A stretch of 42,604 bases of DNA from an uncultured Roseburia sp. (GCA_947246475.1 CAMXSH010000017.1:1-42604); one strand, 5' to 3'. Counted from the first letter of the stretch, positions 31,656-40,242 are shown. Program-made: numbers and translations. The notes: generated from the sequence alone by a model not told the origin.

Positions 31656-33719
31656 ATGTATACAACTGCTCCATCAAAAAATTCAAATTTTTCGATGATG
31701 GAAGATTCAGAATATATGAAAGAACAACATCAGGAAATTCTTCTTGGGAAGGAAGAGGGGCTGGATGTTTCCCTTTATTCTAATCCGGAGCTCAACTGGC
31801 TTCAGATGGAACAGATCCGGATGGGTATCAAAGACAAAGTAGATGTTTCTGCATATGCGGACCCTTCGTATAGTTATGAGACCATGAAGCAGATCCGGCT
31901 GTCCCATTATTCTTCCAACGATCTTACCAGATATCTGGAAAGAGGATTTGTAGATGATGAGCTGGAACAGATCCGGCTTGCATTGGAAGATGGGCTTCCT
32001 ATAGACACCTGGCTGACGGATGATATGTATGTGCAGCAGATCTATGAGATCCGGATCGGTTTGTACGAGGAACTGGATGTCTCTGTATATGCGAACTCCC
32101 AATATAACTGGATGCAAATGCGGGAGATCCGTCTGGGACTGGAGAAAAAATTAAGTGTGTCATTGTATACAAATCCGTTGTTCAGCCACTGGCAGATGAA
32201 AGAAATCCGTCTGGGGCTGGAGGCAGGACTGGATGTCACATCCTATGCAAAATTGATTTTTTCCGGAACAGATATGAAGAAAAAACGTGAAAAGCTTTTA
32301 AAGGATAAGACAAAGAAGCCTGAATATGATGACAAGCTGGGGATTGATATTAAATCTTTAACAAAAAAAGAATTCAGCATTTTTGTAGAGAACGATGGTA
32401 CAAAAGCCTTTGCGTTTATCCCTTGGTTTCCTGGCAATATGGTGAAGGAAGAAGATATTTATGGGGCGCTGGAAGAACGAGGAATTGTAGTTGGGATCAA
32501 GGCTGCTGCAATTACCGAAATGATCAAGAAAAGAAGAATGAATGAAAAAGTACTGATCGCGGAAGGAACGCCAGCCGAAACAGGGAAGAATGGCTGGTTT
32601 GAATTTTTTGTACGGCTGGACCTGCCCCGTATCCCGGCACCGCTGCCAGACGGAGGGGTGGATTATGTGAACATTGAAGCCTTTGAGATGGTGGAGGAAG
32701 GCGAAAAAATTGCTGTATATCATCCTGCCCAGAAGGGAAAGGACGGTCAGAATGTTTTTGGCGAAGTGCTTCATGCCAACAAAGGCCTGGAAAAAAAGCC
32801 ATTAAAAGGAGTGGGCTTTACCATTGCTTCTGACGGAGTGACCTATGTCTCCAAATTAAGTGGAAAATTAGAGTATGTAAATGGGCGGATTATTATTTCT
32901 AACATGGTTATTGTACGTGAAGATGTAACGGCGGTGACAGGAAAATTAGAGGTTGATGGTTCGGTATATGTGATCGGAAGTGTTTTTTCTGGTGGTTATA
33001 TTCAGGCGACAGGAGACATTATCGTTGAGTATAACGTAGAGACAGCCAGGCTGATCGCCGGTGGCAACGTAATGATCAAACGGGGAAGCTGTTCCAAGCA
33101 TGACTGCTTTATCGAGGCAGGGGGAGAGGTTTCCGGCAGTTTCTTTGAATCGGCGAATATCGATGCAGGCGGCAATGTGAAAGCAAATTACATTATGAAC
33201 AGCGACATTAATACCATGGGAAAAGCGATCATATCCGGAAGTAAGGGAATGCTTCTTGGCGGAAAGGTCTGTGCGGTACGCGGGGTGGATACTTACAATC
33301 TTGGAAACAGCTCTCATATTAAGACATACCTGGAAGTGGGACGAAATGAACTCTATGACAAGCAGCAGACCAGATTTGCACAAAAAAGAGAGGAGATCCT
33401 GGATGAGTTATCCATGTTGGAAGAAAAGTGGCATAAAATCCTGCAGGCTCTGCCACCGGATAAAGAGCAGGCAGCGGAAATTATTAAAAAACTGAATGCT
33501 ACGATTGTGGCCAAGGATCATGAACTGGCTGATCTGGATGCTGAGGTATCCAAACTTGCCAACCTGACCGATCAGGACATGAAAGCGATCTATGTCAGAG
33601 GCAATGCTTATGAGGGAAGCATGATCGAGATAAACAAGTTCAAATACATGCTGCCTTCCCATGTGAGCAGAATTATTTTTAAGCTGAGAAATAACAATGT
33701 TGTAATGGTCAAATTCTAA
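31656..33719 (+). CDS. DUF342/FapA-domain protein with seven N-terminal 26-residue repeats
   Basis: The 687-residue cytoplasmic protein has three parts. Residues 26-207 are seven exact-length 26-residue repeats. Residues of about 245-575 form a FapA/DUF342 region with the Gly-rich beta-helix (VTGKLEVDGSVYVIGSVFSG, ARLIAGGNVMIKRGSC, GEVSGSFFESANIDAGGNVK). The C-terminus has a coiled coil (around KREEILDELSMLEEKWHKIL) and ends in NNNVVMVKF. FapA proteins are associated with polar flagellum assembly or signalling in other bacteria, yet no motility gene is present here. ATG 31656 is preferred, with AAAGG 12 nt upstream; GTG 31647 is an alternative. It lies 15 nt before a receiver/HD-GYP gene, suggesting a shared signalling role. 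Confidence 0.8.
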   Translation: MYTTAPSKNSNFSMMEDSEYMKEQHQEILLGKEEGLDVSLYSNPELNWLQMEQIRMGIKDKVDVSAYADPSYSYETMKQIRLSHYSSNDLTRYLERGFVDDELEQIRLALEDGLPIDTWLTDDMYVQQIYEIRIGLYEELDVSVYANSQYNWMQMREIRLGLEKKLSVSLYTNPLFSHWQMKEIRLGLEAGLDVTSYAKLIFSGTDMKKKREKLLKDKTKKPEYDDKLGIDIKSLTKKEFSIFVENDGTKAFAFIPWFPGNMVKEEDIYGALEERGIVVGIKAAAITEMIKKRRMNEKVLIAEGTPAETGKNGWFEFFVRLDLPRIPAPLPDGGVDYVNIEAFEMVEEGEKIAVYHPAQKGKDGQNVFGEVLHANKGLEKKPLKGVGFTIASDGVTYVSKLSGKLEYVNGRIIISNMVIVREDVTAVTGKLEVDGSVYVIGSVFSGGYIQATGDIIVEYNVETARLIAGGNVMIKRGSCSKHDCFIEAGGEVSGSFFESANIDAGGNVKANYIMNSDINTMGKAIISGSKGMLLGGKVCAVRGVDTYNLGNSSHIKTYLEVGRNELYDKQQTRFAQKREEILDELSMLEEKWHKILQALPPDKEQAAEIIKKLNATIVAKDHELADLDAEVSKLANLTDQDMKAIYVRGNAYEGSMIEINKFKYMLPSHVSRIIFKLRNNNVVMVKF
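31731..32276 (+). repeat. Seven tandem 78-bp (26-codon) coding repeats
   Basis: Each unit is exactly 78 bp. Typical units read EIRLGLEKKLSVSLYTNPL and KEIRLGLEAGLDVTSYAK, then end in Met, Leu or Ile; the consensus is approximately xEIRxGLexgLDVSxYanPx-yxxxqM. Units 1, 2, 5, 6 and 7 are close to consensus; units 3 and 4 have diverged but keep the length and the QIRL start. The unit probably forms a two-helix solenoid repeat for protein-protein contact. Confidence 0.85.
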
Positions 33720-33734
33720 ATATGAAAAGAAAGT

Positions 33735-34844
33735 ATGGGTAGAAATATGGCACGTGATACAATTTTAATTCTTGAGGATGATGAAGCCAGCCGTGCAAAG
33801 CTGGTAGAGATGTTCCAGGATGAATATAAGATTCTGGAAGTCTCGAATGAAAAAGATGGAATTGACATACTAAGAAATCATGTTTCATCGCTTGCTCTCG
33901 TCCTGGTAAATCTCATGATTCCAGTAAGGGACAATTTTCAGGTGCTGGAGCGTCTGAGTGAGAGGAAGTTTCCCAACCGGATCCCTTTTATCATGATCAC
34001 CAGTGAGGAAACGGCAGAATATGAGAAAAAAGCCTATGAATACGGTATAATAAGTTATATCAAAAAGCCGATTCATCCCGAGATCGTGAAACATCTGGTG
34101 GATAATGTGATTCAGGTATTCCAGTATAAAACGAAGCTTGAGGTTACTGTGAAAAATCAGACGGAAAAGCTGAAAAAGCAAAATTCCATGCTGAAGGTGA
34201 TGGCAGAGAAACAAAGGCATACGAATGAGGTTCTGATTGATTCCCTGAGCAATATCGTGGAGTTCAGAAACCTGGAGTCGGAACAGCATATAAAAAGGAT
34301 CCGTCAGTTTTCGGTCTGCCTGGGGAACAGCGTGATGAAGCTGTATCCAGAATACGGGCTTACAGAGGAAAAGATAGATGTGATCGGGTGGGCGTCCTCC
34401 CTGCATGATATTGGAAAGATTGTTGTCCCGGATCATATCATATTAAAGCCTGGTAAATTAACTGAGGATGAATATGAGATCATAAAATCCCACACGACGA
34501 AGGGTGCGGAAATTATAGAAAAGGTGATCCATATCGACAGCAAAGCATTTTGTGACTGTGCTTATGATATAGCCAGGCATCACCATGAAAAATACGATGG
34601 AAATGGTTATCCGGACGGCTTGAAGGGAGAAGAGATCAGCATTGCGGCGTAGATCGTATCCCTTGTGGATGTATATGATGCCCTCAGTTCCAGACGAGTT
34701 TATAAAGCGGCATATAAGACAGATAAGGTGTACCAGATGATCATCAATGGACAGAGCGGTACTTTTTCTTCTAAGTTATTAAAAGCATTTACCGAAGTAA
34801 GGAAGCAGTTTGAAGTGATCGTAAAGAAATATTGTGATGATTAA
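33735..34844 (+). pseudogene. Response regulator-HD-GYP gene interrupted by an in-frame TAG
   Basis: The frame encodes a receiver domain (residues 8-130: ILILEDDEASR, MITSEE, YIKKPI), a linker, and an HD-GYP domain with His224-Asp225 (SLHDIGK) and HHHEKYDGNGYPDG. TAG at 34650-34652 follows EEISIAA. Reading on in the same frame gives IVSLVDVYDALSSRRVYKAA and continues 63 codons to TAA 34842-34844, so the stop truncates the domain. It removes the VDVYDA Asp, which is a metal ligand in HD-GYP enzymes. The receiver phospho-acceptor Asp is also replaced by Asn59 (AAT at 33909-33911). Both suggest loss of function. A 305-residue truncated product remains possible. The start at 33735 is uncertain; ATG 33747 is an alternative. 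Confidence 0.8.
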
Positions 34845-34855
34845 AAGGAAAAATC

Positions 34856-34890
34856 AATCTCCCCAGTCAACGGATGGTGCTGGGGAGATT
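34856..34890 (+). terminator. Perfect 11-bp hairpin after the broken HD-GYP gene
   Basis: AATCTCCCCAG (34856-34866) and CTGGGGAGATT (34880-34890) pair perfectly around a 13-nt loop, directly after the second stop codon. No T-run follows beyond the ATT of the stem, so termination is likely but not certain. Confidence 0.6.
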
Positions 34891-34972
34891 CATATGTCAG
34901 GCAGTCTGCATGTATCAGCTGGGGGCAGAAGGTCAACCATAATATCAAATAAAACTATTGTGAGGAATTTCA

Positions 34973-36625
34973 ATGCTAGAAGGACAACAGGTGCCAGTAT
35001 TTATAATTGGACATAAAAATCCGGACACAGATTCTATCTGTTCTGCTATCGCCTATGAGAATTTAAAGAATACGCTCTTTGGCGGCGGTTATGTGGCAGG
35101 AAGGGCAGGACAGATCAATCAGGAGACGCAGTATGTGCTGAAGTTTTTTCAGACGCCGGCGCCTCTTTATATTGAAGATGTCATGACAGAGGTGCGGGAT
35201 ATCGAGATCCGCAAGACAAAAGGAGTATCTGGGGATATTTCTTTGAAGAAGGCGTGGAATATGATGCGGGAGCTGGATGTAGTCACGCTGCCTATCACCT
35301 CTGATACGGGAAAGCTTTCCGGACTGATTACCATCGGTGATATCGCCACAGCGTATATGGATGTGTACGATAACAGTATTCTTTCCACTGCAAATACTTC
35401 CTATAAAAATATACTTGAGACGTTGGAAGCAGAAATGATCGTAGGGGACCAGGAGGCGGTATTCAATAAAGGGGAAGTGGTCATTGCGGCGGCGAACCCC
35501 GATGTGATGGAGGATTATATCCACCAGGGGGATATGGTGATCCTTGGCAACCGCTATGAATCCCAGCTCTGTGCCATTGAGATGGAGGCGGCATGCATCG
35601 TGGTGTGCATGGAGGCGAAAGTATCCCAGACCATACAAAAACTGGCGGAGGAACGAGGGTGCAGCATTATTGTCACACCATATGATACTTTTACAGCAGC
35701 GCGGATGATAAACCAGAGTATGCCTATCGAGTATTTTATGAAACGCAACCATCTGACTACCTTTCACCTGTCCGATAAGACAGAGGATATCAAGGAAGTA
35801 ATGGGAAAACTGCGCCACCGCGATTTCCCGGTATTGGATGCCAGAGACAATTATGTGGGAATGATCTCCAGAAGGAATCTGATCAATCTTCGCAAAAAAC
35901 AGCTGATTCTGGTAGACCATAATGAGAGTTCCCAGACGGTAGATGGTATCGAGAATGCCCACATTCTGGAAATCATTGATCATCACCGCATCGGTACGCT
36001 GGAGACGCTGGAGCCGGTTCTGTTCCGCAATCAGCCCCTGGGCTGTACAGCCACCATCATCTATCAGATGTACCGGGAGAATAATATAGAGATTCCCCAT
36101 AATATTGCCGGGCTTCTGATGGCAGCTATCATTTCCGACACCTTGATGTTCCGTTCTCCCACCTGTACGGCGGTAGACAAAGATGCTGCCAGGGAATTGT
36201 CAAAGATATGCGGTGTGGAGATTGAAGAATTTGCCGTGGATATGTTTGGGGCGGGAAGCGATCTCAGTTCCCGGGAACCAAAAGACATCTTTGAACAGGA
36301 TCTCAAGCGCTTTGAAGTGGGAGATACCCGGTTTACGGTGAGCCAGATCAATTCTATGAACAGCATAGAGCTTCAGGAGATCAAAGAAAAGATTGTTCCT
36401 TATCTGGAGGAGATCTTCCCATCCCTGAACGTCAACATGGCATTTGTGATGCTGACCAATATTGTAAAAGAAAGTACAGAGCTTCTCTGTTTTGGTGAAA
36501 AGGCTGAGGAAGTTGTCAGGGATTCTTTCCGTCTGCATGACGATATGGAAAGAGTGATACTTAAAGGACTGGTCTCCCGTAAAAAACAGCTGATTCCGAG
36601 TCTGGTATCTATTTTGCAGCAATGA
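34973..36625 (+). CDS. CBS/DRTGG-domain manganese-dependent inorganic pyrophosphatase (family II)
   Basis: Hydrolyses PPi to phosphate, pulling biosynthetic reactions forward. The 550-residue protein is a family II (DHH) pyrophosphatase with an inserted regulatory region. The N-terminal metal motif GHKNPDTDS comes first, then CBS motif 1 (DVVTLPITSDTGKLSGLITI). A DRTGG-like domain follows (about 120-235), then CBS motif 2 (FPVLDARDNYVGMISRRNL). The catalytic core resumes with VDHNE and IIDHHR, and ends with the C-terminal DHHA2 domain. In characterised relatives such domains bind adenine nucleotides that tune activity. ATG 34973 has GAGGA upstream. It is followed 13 nt later by the transglutaminase-like gene. 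Confidence 0.9.
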   Translation: MLEGQQVPVFIIGHKNPDTDSICSAIAYENLKNTLFGGGYVAGRAGQINQETQYVLKFFQTPAPLYIEDVMTEVRDIEIRKTKGVSGDISLKKAWNMMRELDVVTLPITSDTGKLSGLITIGDIATAYMDVYDNSILSTANTSYKNILETLEAEMIVGDQEAVFNKGEVVIAAANPDVMEDYIHQGDMVILGNRYESQLCAIEMEAACIVVCMEAKVSQTIQKLAEERGCSIIVTPYDTFTAARMINQSMPIEYFMKRNHLTTFHLSDKTEDIKEVMGKLRHRDFPVLDARDNYVGMISRRNLINLRKKQLILVDHNESSQTVDGIENAHILEIIDHHRIGTLETLEPVLFRNQPLGCTATIIYQMYRENNIEIPHNIAGLLMAAIISDTLMFRSPTCTAVDKDAARELSKICGVEIEEFAVDMFGAGSDLSSREPKDIFEQDLKRFEVGDTRFTVSQINSMNSIELQEIKEKIVPYLEEIFPSLNVNMAFVMLTNIVKESTELLCFGEKAEEVVRDSFRLHDDMERVILKGLVSRKKQLIPSLVSILQQ

Positions 36626-36638
36626 AAGGAATAAATTT

Positions 36639-38624
36639 ATGATAAAGAAATATTATTCTCGCTGTCTGGCATTCCTGCTGGTTCTGGGCATGCTGCTGCA
36701 GCCGGCAGCAGCATCCGCTGCGGGGACAGCCGGAGGAGAATGGCAGAAGGGGACGCTGAAACTTGTCCAGGATGGACAGCTGGCTGTCGCCCGGACAGGC
36801 ACAGAAAAATCTATGTCACTGCGCGGGATGCCAGAAGAGGGCAGTGAAGCCAGAAGGGTGATCTATGAGGGGATGCTTGTGGCAGAGCCAGACATAGATC
36901 TGGAAAAATATGAACTGACAGTGGATGAATTCAGAGATCTGCTTAGTGATATTATCAATTCTTCACCAGAATTGTTTTACGTGGGAAAAAGGTTTAGCTA
37001 CCGGGTTTCGGCAGACGAACAGAAATATATTCTGTCCTATATTCCTTCCTATCAGTTTGGCGGCGCCGATGTATCAAAAGCACGTATTGAAGAGATGAAA
37101 GCCTCATTCCAGGATGTATCGGATCAGATCCTCTCCGGGGTAAACACTGAGTGGAGCGACATGGAAAAAGCGTTGTATATCCACGACTATCTGGCTTCCC
37201 GGTGTGAATATGACACCAGGGATCCGCAGTCAGATACAGATCCCTGCCGCTACGATGCCTACAGCCTGATCGTGGAGGGACGGGCGGTGTGTGAGGGATA
37301 TGCACTGGCATATCTGTACTTTATGAAGCGGCTGGGAATACCATGCAGGACAGTGCCCAGCGATGCCATGGGCCATATGTGGAACCAGGTCCAGCTGGCG
37401 GGAAGATGGTACCATGTGGATGTGACCTGGGATGATCCATTGGAGGATATGCCTGGAAGGGCAGAACATAAATATTTTCTGAAAAGTGACTCTGCCTGGA
37501 ACGCATCCTACATATGGGACAATACATTAAGTGAGCCTTGCGAAGATACATCGTGGGATGCTTTTTTCTGGGAGAATTCCTCTTCTCCATTGGCAAGTGA
37601 CGGGGAAAATTGGTTTTTTGTGAAGAGCAGAGGGTCCGAACCGGGGATCTACCGCTGGGATCCGGAGATGGATCCGAAAGCAGAAAGGCTGGATAAGCTT
37701 GTAGATCTCAGCACATACCGCTGGGAAACGGCGACGCCAGGCTGTTATTTTACAGAAAAGTATACACAGCCAGCTATTTACCAGGGCATATTGTACTTTA
37801 ACACACCAGATGAGGTGCTGCGTATATCTGCCGCTGCGGAAGGATTGACCAAAGGAGAAGCGGTGCCTGGGATCACTATGGAAGGAAAGGACGCCCTTTA
37901 TGGACTTTGGATCCAGGGGAAGGAACTTCAAGTACTGCCAGGAACGGTTTCAGTCAAGGTAATAAATGGAGAACAGGTGTCAGTAATCACTGCCCTGAAG
38001 CCGGAGACGGTGTGCAGGCTTGAGGCGCCGGATACTACCCGCCCGCCCCTGCCGGCGGTGACAGAACCGCCTCGGAAGACAGCTGCACCGGGACCGGTGG
38101 ATCCTCCAGAGGCGACGGTGGCGCCAGGCACAAGCACGCCCCCAGAGGTAACGATGTTCCCGGAAGAGACCATACCCCCGGAGGGGGAAAACCTTCCTTC
38201 GGCATCGTCTGCTCCTTCTGAGATAACATCACCTGCCCCCACTGGTTCCCCTGTCCCGGCAGAAGCACCGATGAGTACAGTTTCTCCATCAGATGCAGTA
38301 CCTCCTTCTGGAAACGTGATACTATTACATCCAGAAGCAGGAAGTAAAAAAACGGATATATTGTCCCAGATCAGGATCTCAGCTGCAAGAGGCAAGAAAA
38401 AAATCACAGTTAATGTGCCAAAAGCATCGAAAGTAACGGTTGGGCTCAATAAAAAAGCACTATTAAATAGGAAGAAACGTTATAAAAAACTGACATTTTC
38501 CTCAAAACAGACCCAAAAGGGAAAACTTTCTATTAAAACTTCATCAAAATTAAAAAAGAATATGAAAATTACCGTTACGGTCACGGTATCAGGAAAAAAA
38601 TATAAAAAAACAAAAAAGATATAA
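36639..38624 (+). CDS. Secreted transglutaminase-like protein with Pro/Thr-rich linker and basic C-terminal domain
   Basis: The 661-residue exported protein has a signal peptide (CLAFLLVLGMLLQPAAASA). A transglutaminase-like domain at about residues 170-270 carries the triad Cys218 (RAVCEGYA), His246 (GHMWNQV) and Asp261 (HVDVTWDDP). A region of about 190 residues with dispersed Trp/Tyr follows. Then comes a linker of about 100 residues packed with Pro, Thr and Ser, and a very Lys-rich beta-type tail (KKKITVNVPKASKVTV...). The linker is typical of cell-wall-spanning segments and the basic tail could bind anionic wall polymers. Enzymatic role (protein cross-linking or peptidase) is unknown. 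It is probably co-transcribed with the pyrophosphatase. No LPXTG is seen. Confidence 0.85.
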   Translation: MIKKYYSRCLAFLLVLGMLLQPAAASAAGTAGGEWQKGTLKLVQDGQLAVARTGTEKSMSLRGMPEEGSEARRVIYEGMLVAEPDIDLEKYELTVDEFRDLLSDIINSSPELFYVGKRFSYRVSADEQKYILSYIPSYQFGGADVSKARIEEMKASFQDVSDQILSGVNTEWSDMEKALYIHDYLASRCEYDTRDPQSDTDPCRYDAYSLIVEGRAVCEGYALAYLYFMKRLGIPCRTVPSDAMGHMWNQVQLAGRWYHVDVTWDDPLEDMPGRAEHKYFLKSDSAWNASYIWDNTLSEPCEDTSWDAFFWENSSSPLASDGENWFFVKSRGSEPGIYRWDPEMDPKAERLDKLVDLSTYRWETATPGCYFTEKYTQPAIYQGILYFNTPDEVLRISAAAEGLTKGEAVPGITMEGKDALYGLWIQGKELQVLPGTVSVKVINGEQVSVITALKPETVCRLEAPDTTRPPLPAVTEPPRKTAAPGPVDPPEATVAPGTSTPPEVTMFPEETIPPEGENLPSASSAPSEITSPAPTGSPVPAEAPMSTVSPSDAVPPSGNVILLHPEAGSKKTDILSQIRISAARGKKKITVNVPKASKVTVGLNKKALLNRKKRYKKLTFSSKQTQKGKLSIKTSSKLKKNMKITVTVTVSGKKYKKTKKI

Positions 38625-38664
38625 CGACGCATATGGTTCGTACAAAGTTTTTTGCACAAAATGC

Positions 38665-38693
38665 TTGCAATTGCTGGAAATATAGTGTATAAT
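38665..38693 (+). promoter_or_regulatory. S10 operon promoter
   Basis: TTGCAA (38665-38670) and a perfect TATAAT (38688-38693) are spaced 17 bp apart. Transcription would start near 38700, giving an untranslated leader of about 307 nt before rpsJ. Confidence 0.75.
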
Positions 38694-38699
38694 AGCCAT

Positions 38700-39006
38700 T
38701 GCTGTGACATTGATAGCGAAGAAGCGAGAGGTTGCCATCATGATGATGGGTTTTCCGTGGAGCGAATGTCAAGAGACTGCAGAATACATATTTCAGCAGT
38801 CTGTAAACCTGACGGCAAGTCACTGTACGAACCATAGTTTCTGTCTAAGAACAGATAAACGTGTGTATCAACTGCCCAATAGGGCGGATTTCCGCTGAAA
38901 AGGCGGAATTTTGTGTGAACCGGCATGACACACACGGATGAGTGTACAGTCACCACTTGTCGTACTAACATTATTATTCAAGTACGAAAAGGAGGCGGCT
39001 TTTTTT
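38700..39006 (+). ncRNA. Structured S10 operon leader, candidate ribosomal-protein autoregulatory RNA
   Basis: The non-coding leader has several good stems. CCATC/GATGG around 38733-38750; AGACTGC with GCAGTCT around 38771-38803; GCCC/GGGC at 38874-38877 with 38882-38885; and the attenuator at 38884-38912. TTGTGTG also pairs with CACACA near 38911-38935. Short ORFs inside it have no ribosome binding sites. S10 operon leaders are controlled by L4 in some bacteria; whether this one binds L4 or another protein is an inference. Confidence 0.55.
38884..38912 (+). terminator. Transcription attenuator in the S10 leader
   Basis: TTCCGC (38890-38895) pairs with GCGGAA (38903-38908), followed by TTTT: a short intrinsic terminator. 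The same CCGC can instead pair with GCGGA just upstream (38884-38888). The two pairings exclude each other, giving a simple on/off switch ahead of rpsJ. Confidence 0.55.
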
Positions 39007-39321
39007 ATGGCAAGTCAACAGACAATGAGAATCATTTTAAAAGCATACGATCATCAGTTGATCGATTTCGCGGCTGCAAAGCTGATCGAGACAGTAAAGA
39101 AAACAGGAGCAAAGGTAAGCGGTCCGGTACCACTTCCTACTAAGAAAGAGGTTATCACGATTCTTCGTGCGGTACACAAGTACAAAGACTCCAGAGAGCA
39201 GTTTGAGCAGAGAACTCACAAGAGACTGATCGATGTGCTTAAGCCATCACAGAAGACAGTAGATGCATTATCCCGTTTGGAGATGCCTGCTGGGGTTGCG
39301 ATTGATATTAAAATGAAATAA
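39007..39321 (+). CDS. rpsJ: 30S ribosomal protein S10
   Basis: The 104-residue S10 contains [17 protein letters not shown], the [16 protein letters not shown] loop, the [16 protein letters not shown] strand and the C-terminal [13 protein letters not shown]. It is a component of the 30S head and the first gene of the S10 operon. ATG 39007 is used with AAAGGAGG at 38989-38996; the 23 upstream in-frame codons belong to the leader. A 291-nt structured gap follows before rplC, which is unusual. Confidence 0.98.
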   Translation: MASQQTMRIILKAYDHQLIDFAAAKLIETVKKTGAKVSGPVPLPTKKEVITILRAVHKYKDSREQFEQRTHKRLIDVLKPSQKTVDALSRLEMPAGVAIDIKMK

Positions 39322-39373
39322 ATGAATCGAGCGAACTCGATTCATAGCAAGATTTGCATTCGCAAACTTGTGT
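39322..39373 (+). repeat. Two hairpins directly after the rpsJ stop
   Basis: ATGAATCGAG (39322-39331) and CTCGATTCAT (39336-39345) form a perfect 10-bp stem with a CGAA loop. Next, CAAGaTTTGC and GCAAAcTTG (about 39348-39371) form a second stem with one mismatch. Neither is followed by a T-run. They may mark a processing or stability site. Confidence 0.6.
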
Positions 39374-39393
39374 AGAGCTATTCAAAGTAAATT

Positions 39394-39421
39394 TTGAACA
39401 TACTGTTCATTATTTTATAAA
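39394..39421 (+). promoter_or_regulatory. Putative internal promoter ahead of rplC
   Basis: TTGAAC (39394-39399, 4/6) and TATAAA (39416-39421, 5/6) are separated by 16 bp in an A/T-rich stretch between rpsJ and rplC. It would create a second transcript beginning near 39428. Confidence 0.45.
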
Positions 39422-39427
39422 GAAACC

Positions 39428-39612
39428 TTACAGGGGGGAAGAGACACAGTCCCCTGGTCCTAAAAGTTTACGAAGGTTCTCCGGTTCAGAACACCCGTAA
39501 CCATCTAGGATGATTGTTTTCCGCTGTCGGGAGGGTTTAAAACCCCTAAAGAGCGAAAGCTCTAAGAAGGATATGAAAGCAATCCGCTGTAGAAATTTAG
39601 GAGGTAAATAAA
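39428..39612 (+). ncRNA. Structured leader of rplC, candidate regulatory RNA
   Basis: The roughly 185-nt non-coding stretch contains CAGGGG/CCCCTG, GTTCT/AGAAC, AGGGTTT with AAACCCCT, and AGAGC/GCTCT stems. It ends with TTAGGAGG before the rplC ATG. The S10-L3 junction is usually only tens of bases long. No ORF with a ribosome binding site is present. The assignment as a regulatory RNA is inferred from length and folding potential. Confidence 0.45.
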
Positions 39613-40242
39613 ATGAAGAAAGCTATCGTAGCTACAAAAGTTGGAATGACACAGATTTTCAACGAAGACGGTGTATTGACACCAGTTACTGTGCTTGAGG
39701 CTGGTCCGGTTTTCGTGACTCAGATCAAAAATGTTGAGACAGACGGATACAGTGCAGTGCAGGTAGGGTTTGGCGACATCCGCGAGAAGCTTGTCAACAA
39801 GCCGAAAAAGGGACACTTTGCAAAAGCAGGCGTAGAGAACAAGAGATTTCTCACAGAGTTTAAGTTTGACAATGCAGAGGAGTTTGAATTAGGACAGGAA
39901 ATCAAAGCAGATATCTTTGAAGCCGGTGACAAGATCGACGTGACAGCGACAAGCAAAGGTAAAGGATTCCAGGGTGCGATCAAGCGCCATGGCCAGTCCA
40001 GAGGACCGATGGGTCACGGCTCCAAATTCCATAGACATGCTGGTTCCAATGGTTCTGCATCGGATCCAAGCAAAGTATTCAAAGGCAAGAAAATGCCTGG
40101 TCAGATGGGTGCTGTAAAAGTTACCATCCAGAATCTCGAGATCGTGAGAGTGGATGTGGAGAACAATCTTCTTCTGGTTAAGGGAGCAGTGCCAGGACCA
40201 AAGAAATCAACCGTTATTATAAAAGAATCCGTAAAGGCATAA
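39613..40242 (+). CDS. rplC: 50S ribosomal protein L3
   Basis: The 209-residue L3 begins [18 protein letters not shown]. It has the [30 protein letters not shown] loop region (only in part quoted here) that reaches the peptidyl-transferase centre, and ends with IKESVKA. It initiates 50S assembly. AGGAGG lies 8 nt before the ATG. It is followed 24 nt later by rplD. Confidence 0.98.
   Translation: MKKAIVATKVGMTQIFNEDGVLTPVTVLEAGPVFVTQIKNVETDGYSAVQVGFGDIREKLVNKPKKGHFAKAGVENKRFLTEFKFDNAEEFELGQEIKADIFEAGDKIDVTATSKGKGFQGAIKRHGQSRGPMGHGSKFHRHAGSNGSASDPSKVFKGKKMPGQMGAVKVTIQNLEIVRVDVENNLLLVKGAVPGPKKSTVIIKESVKA

Noticed and set aside
35063-36100. 345-codon minus-strand open frame inside the pyrophosphatase gene
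   Set aside because: It is antisense to a protein with complete DHH and CBS motifs; the His- and Cys-rich translation is typical of a reverse-strand shadow.
38652-38898. Short plus-strand ORFs in the S10 leader
   Set aside because: No ribosome binding sites and composition unlike protein; the sequence is better explained as a folded leader.
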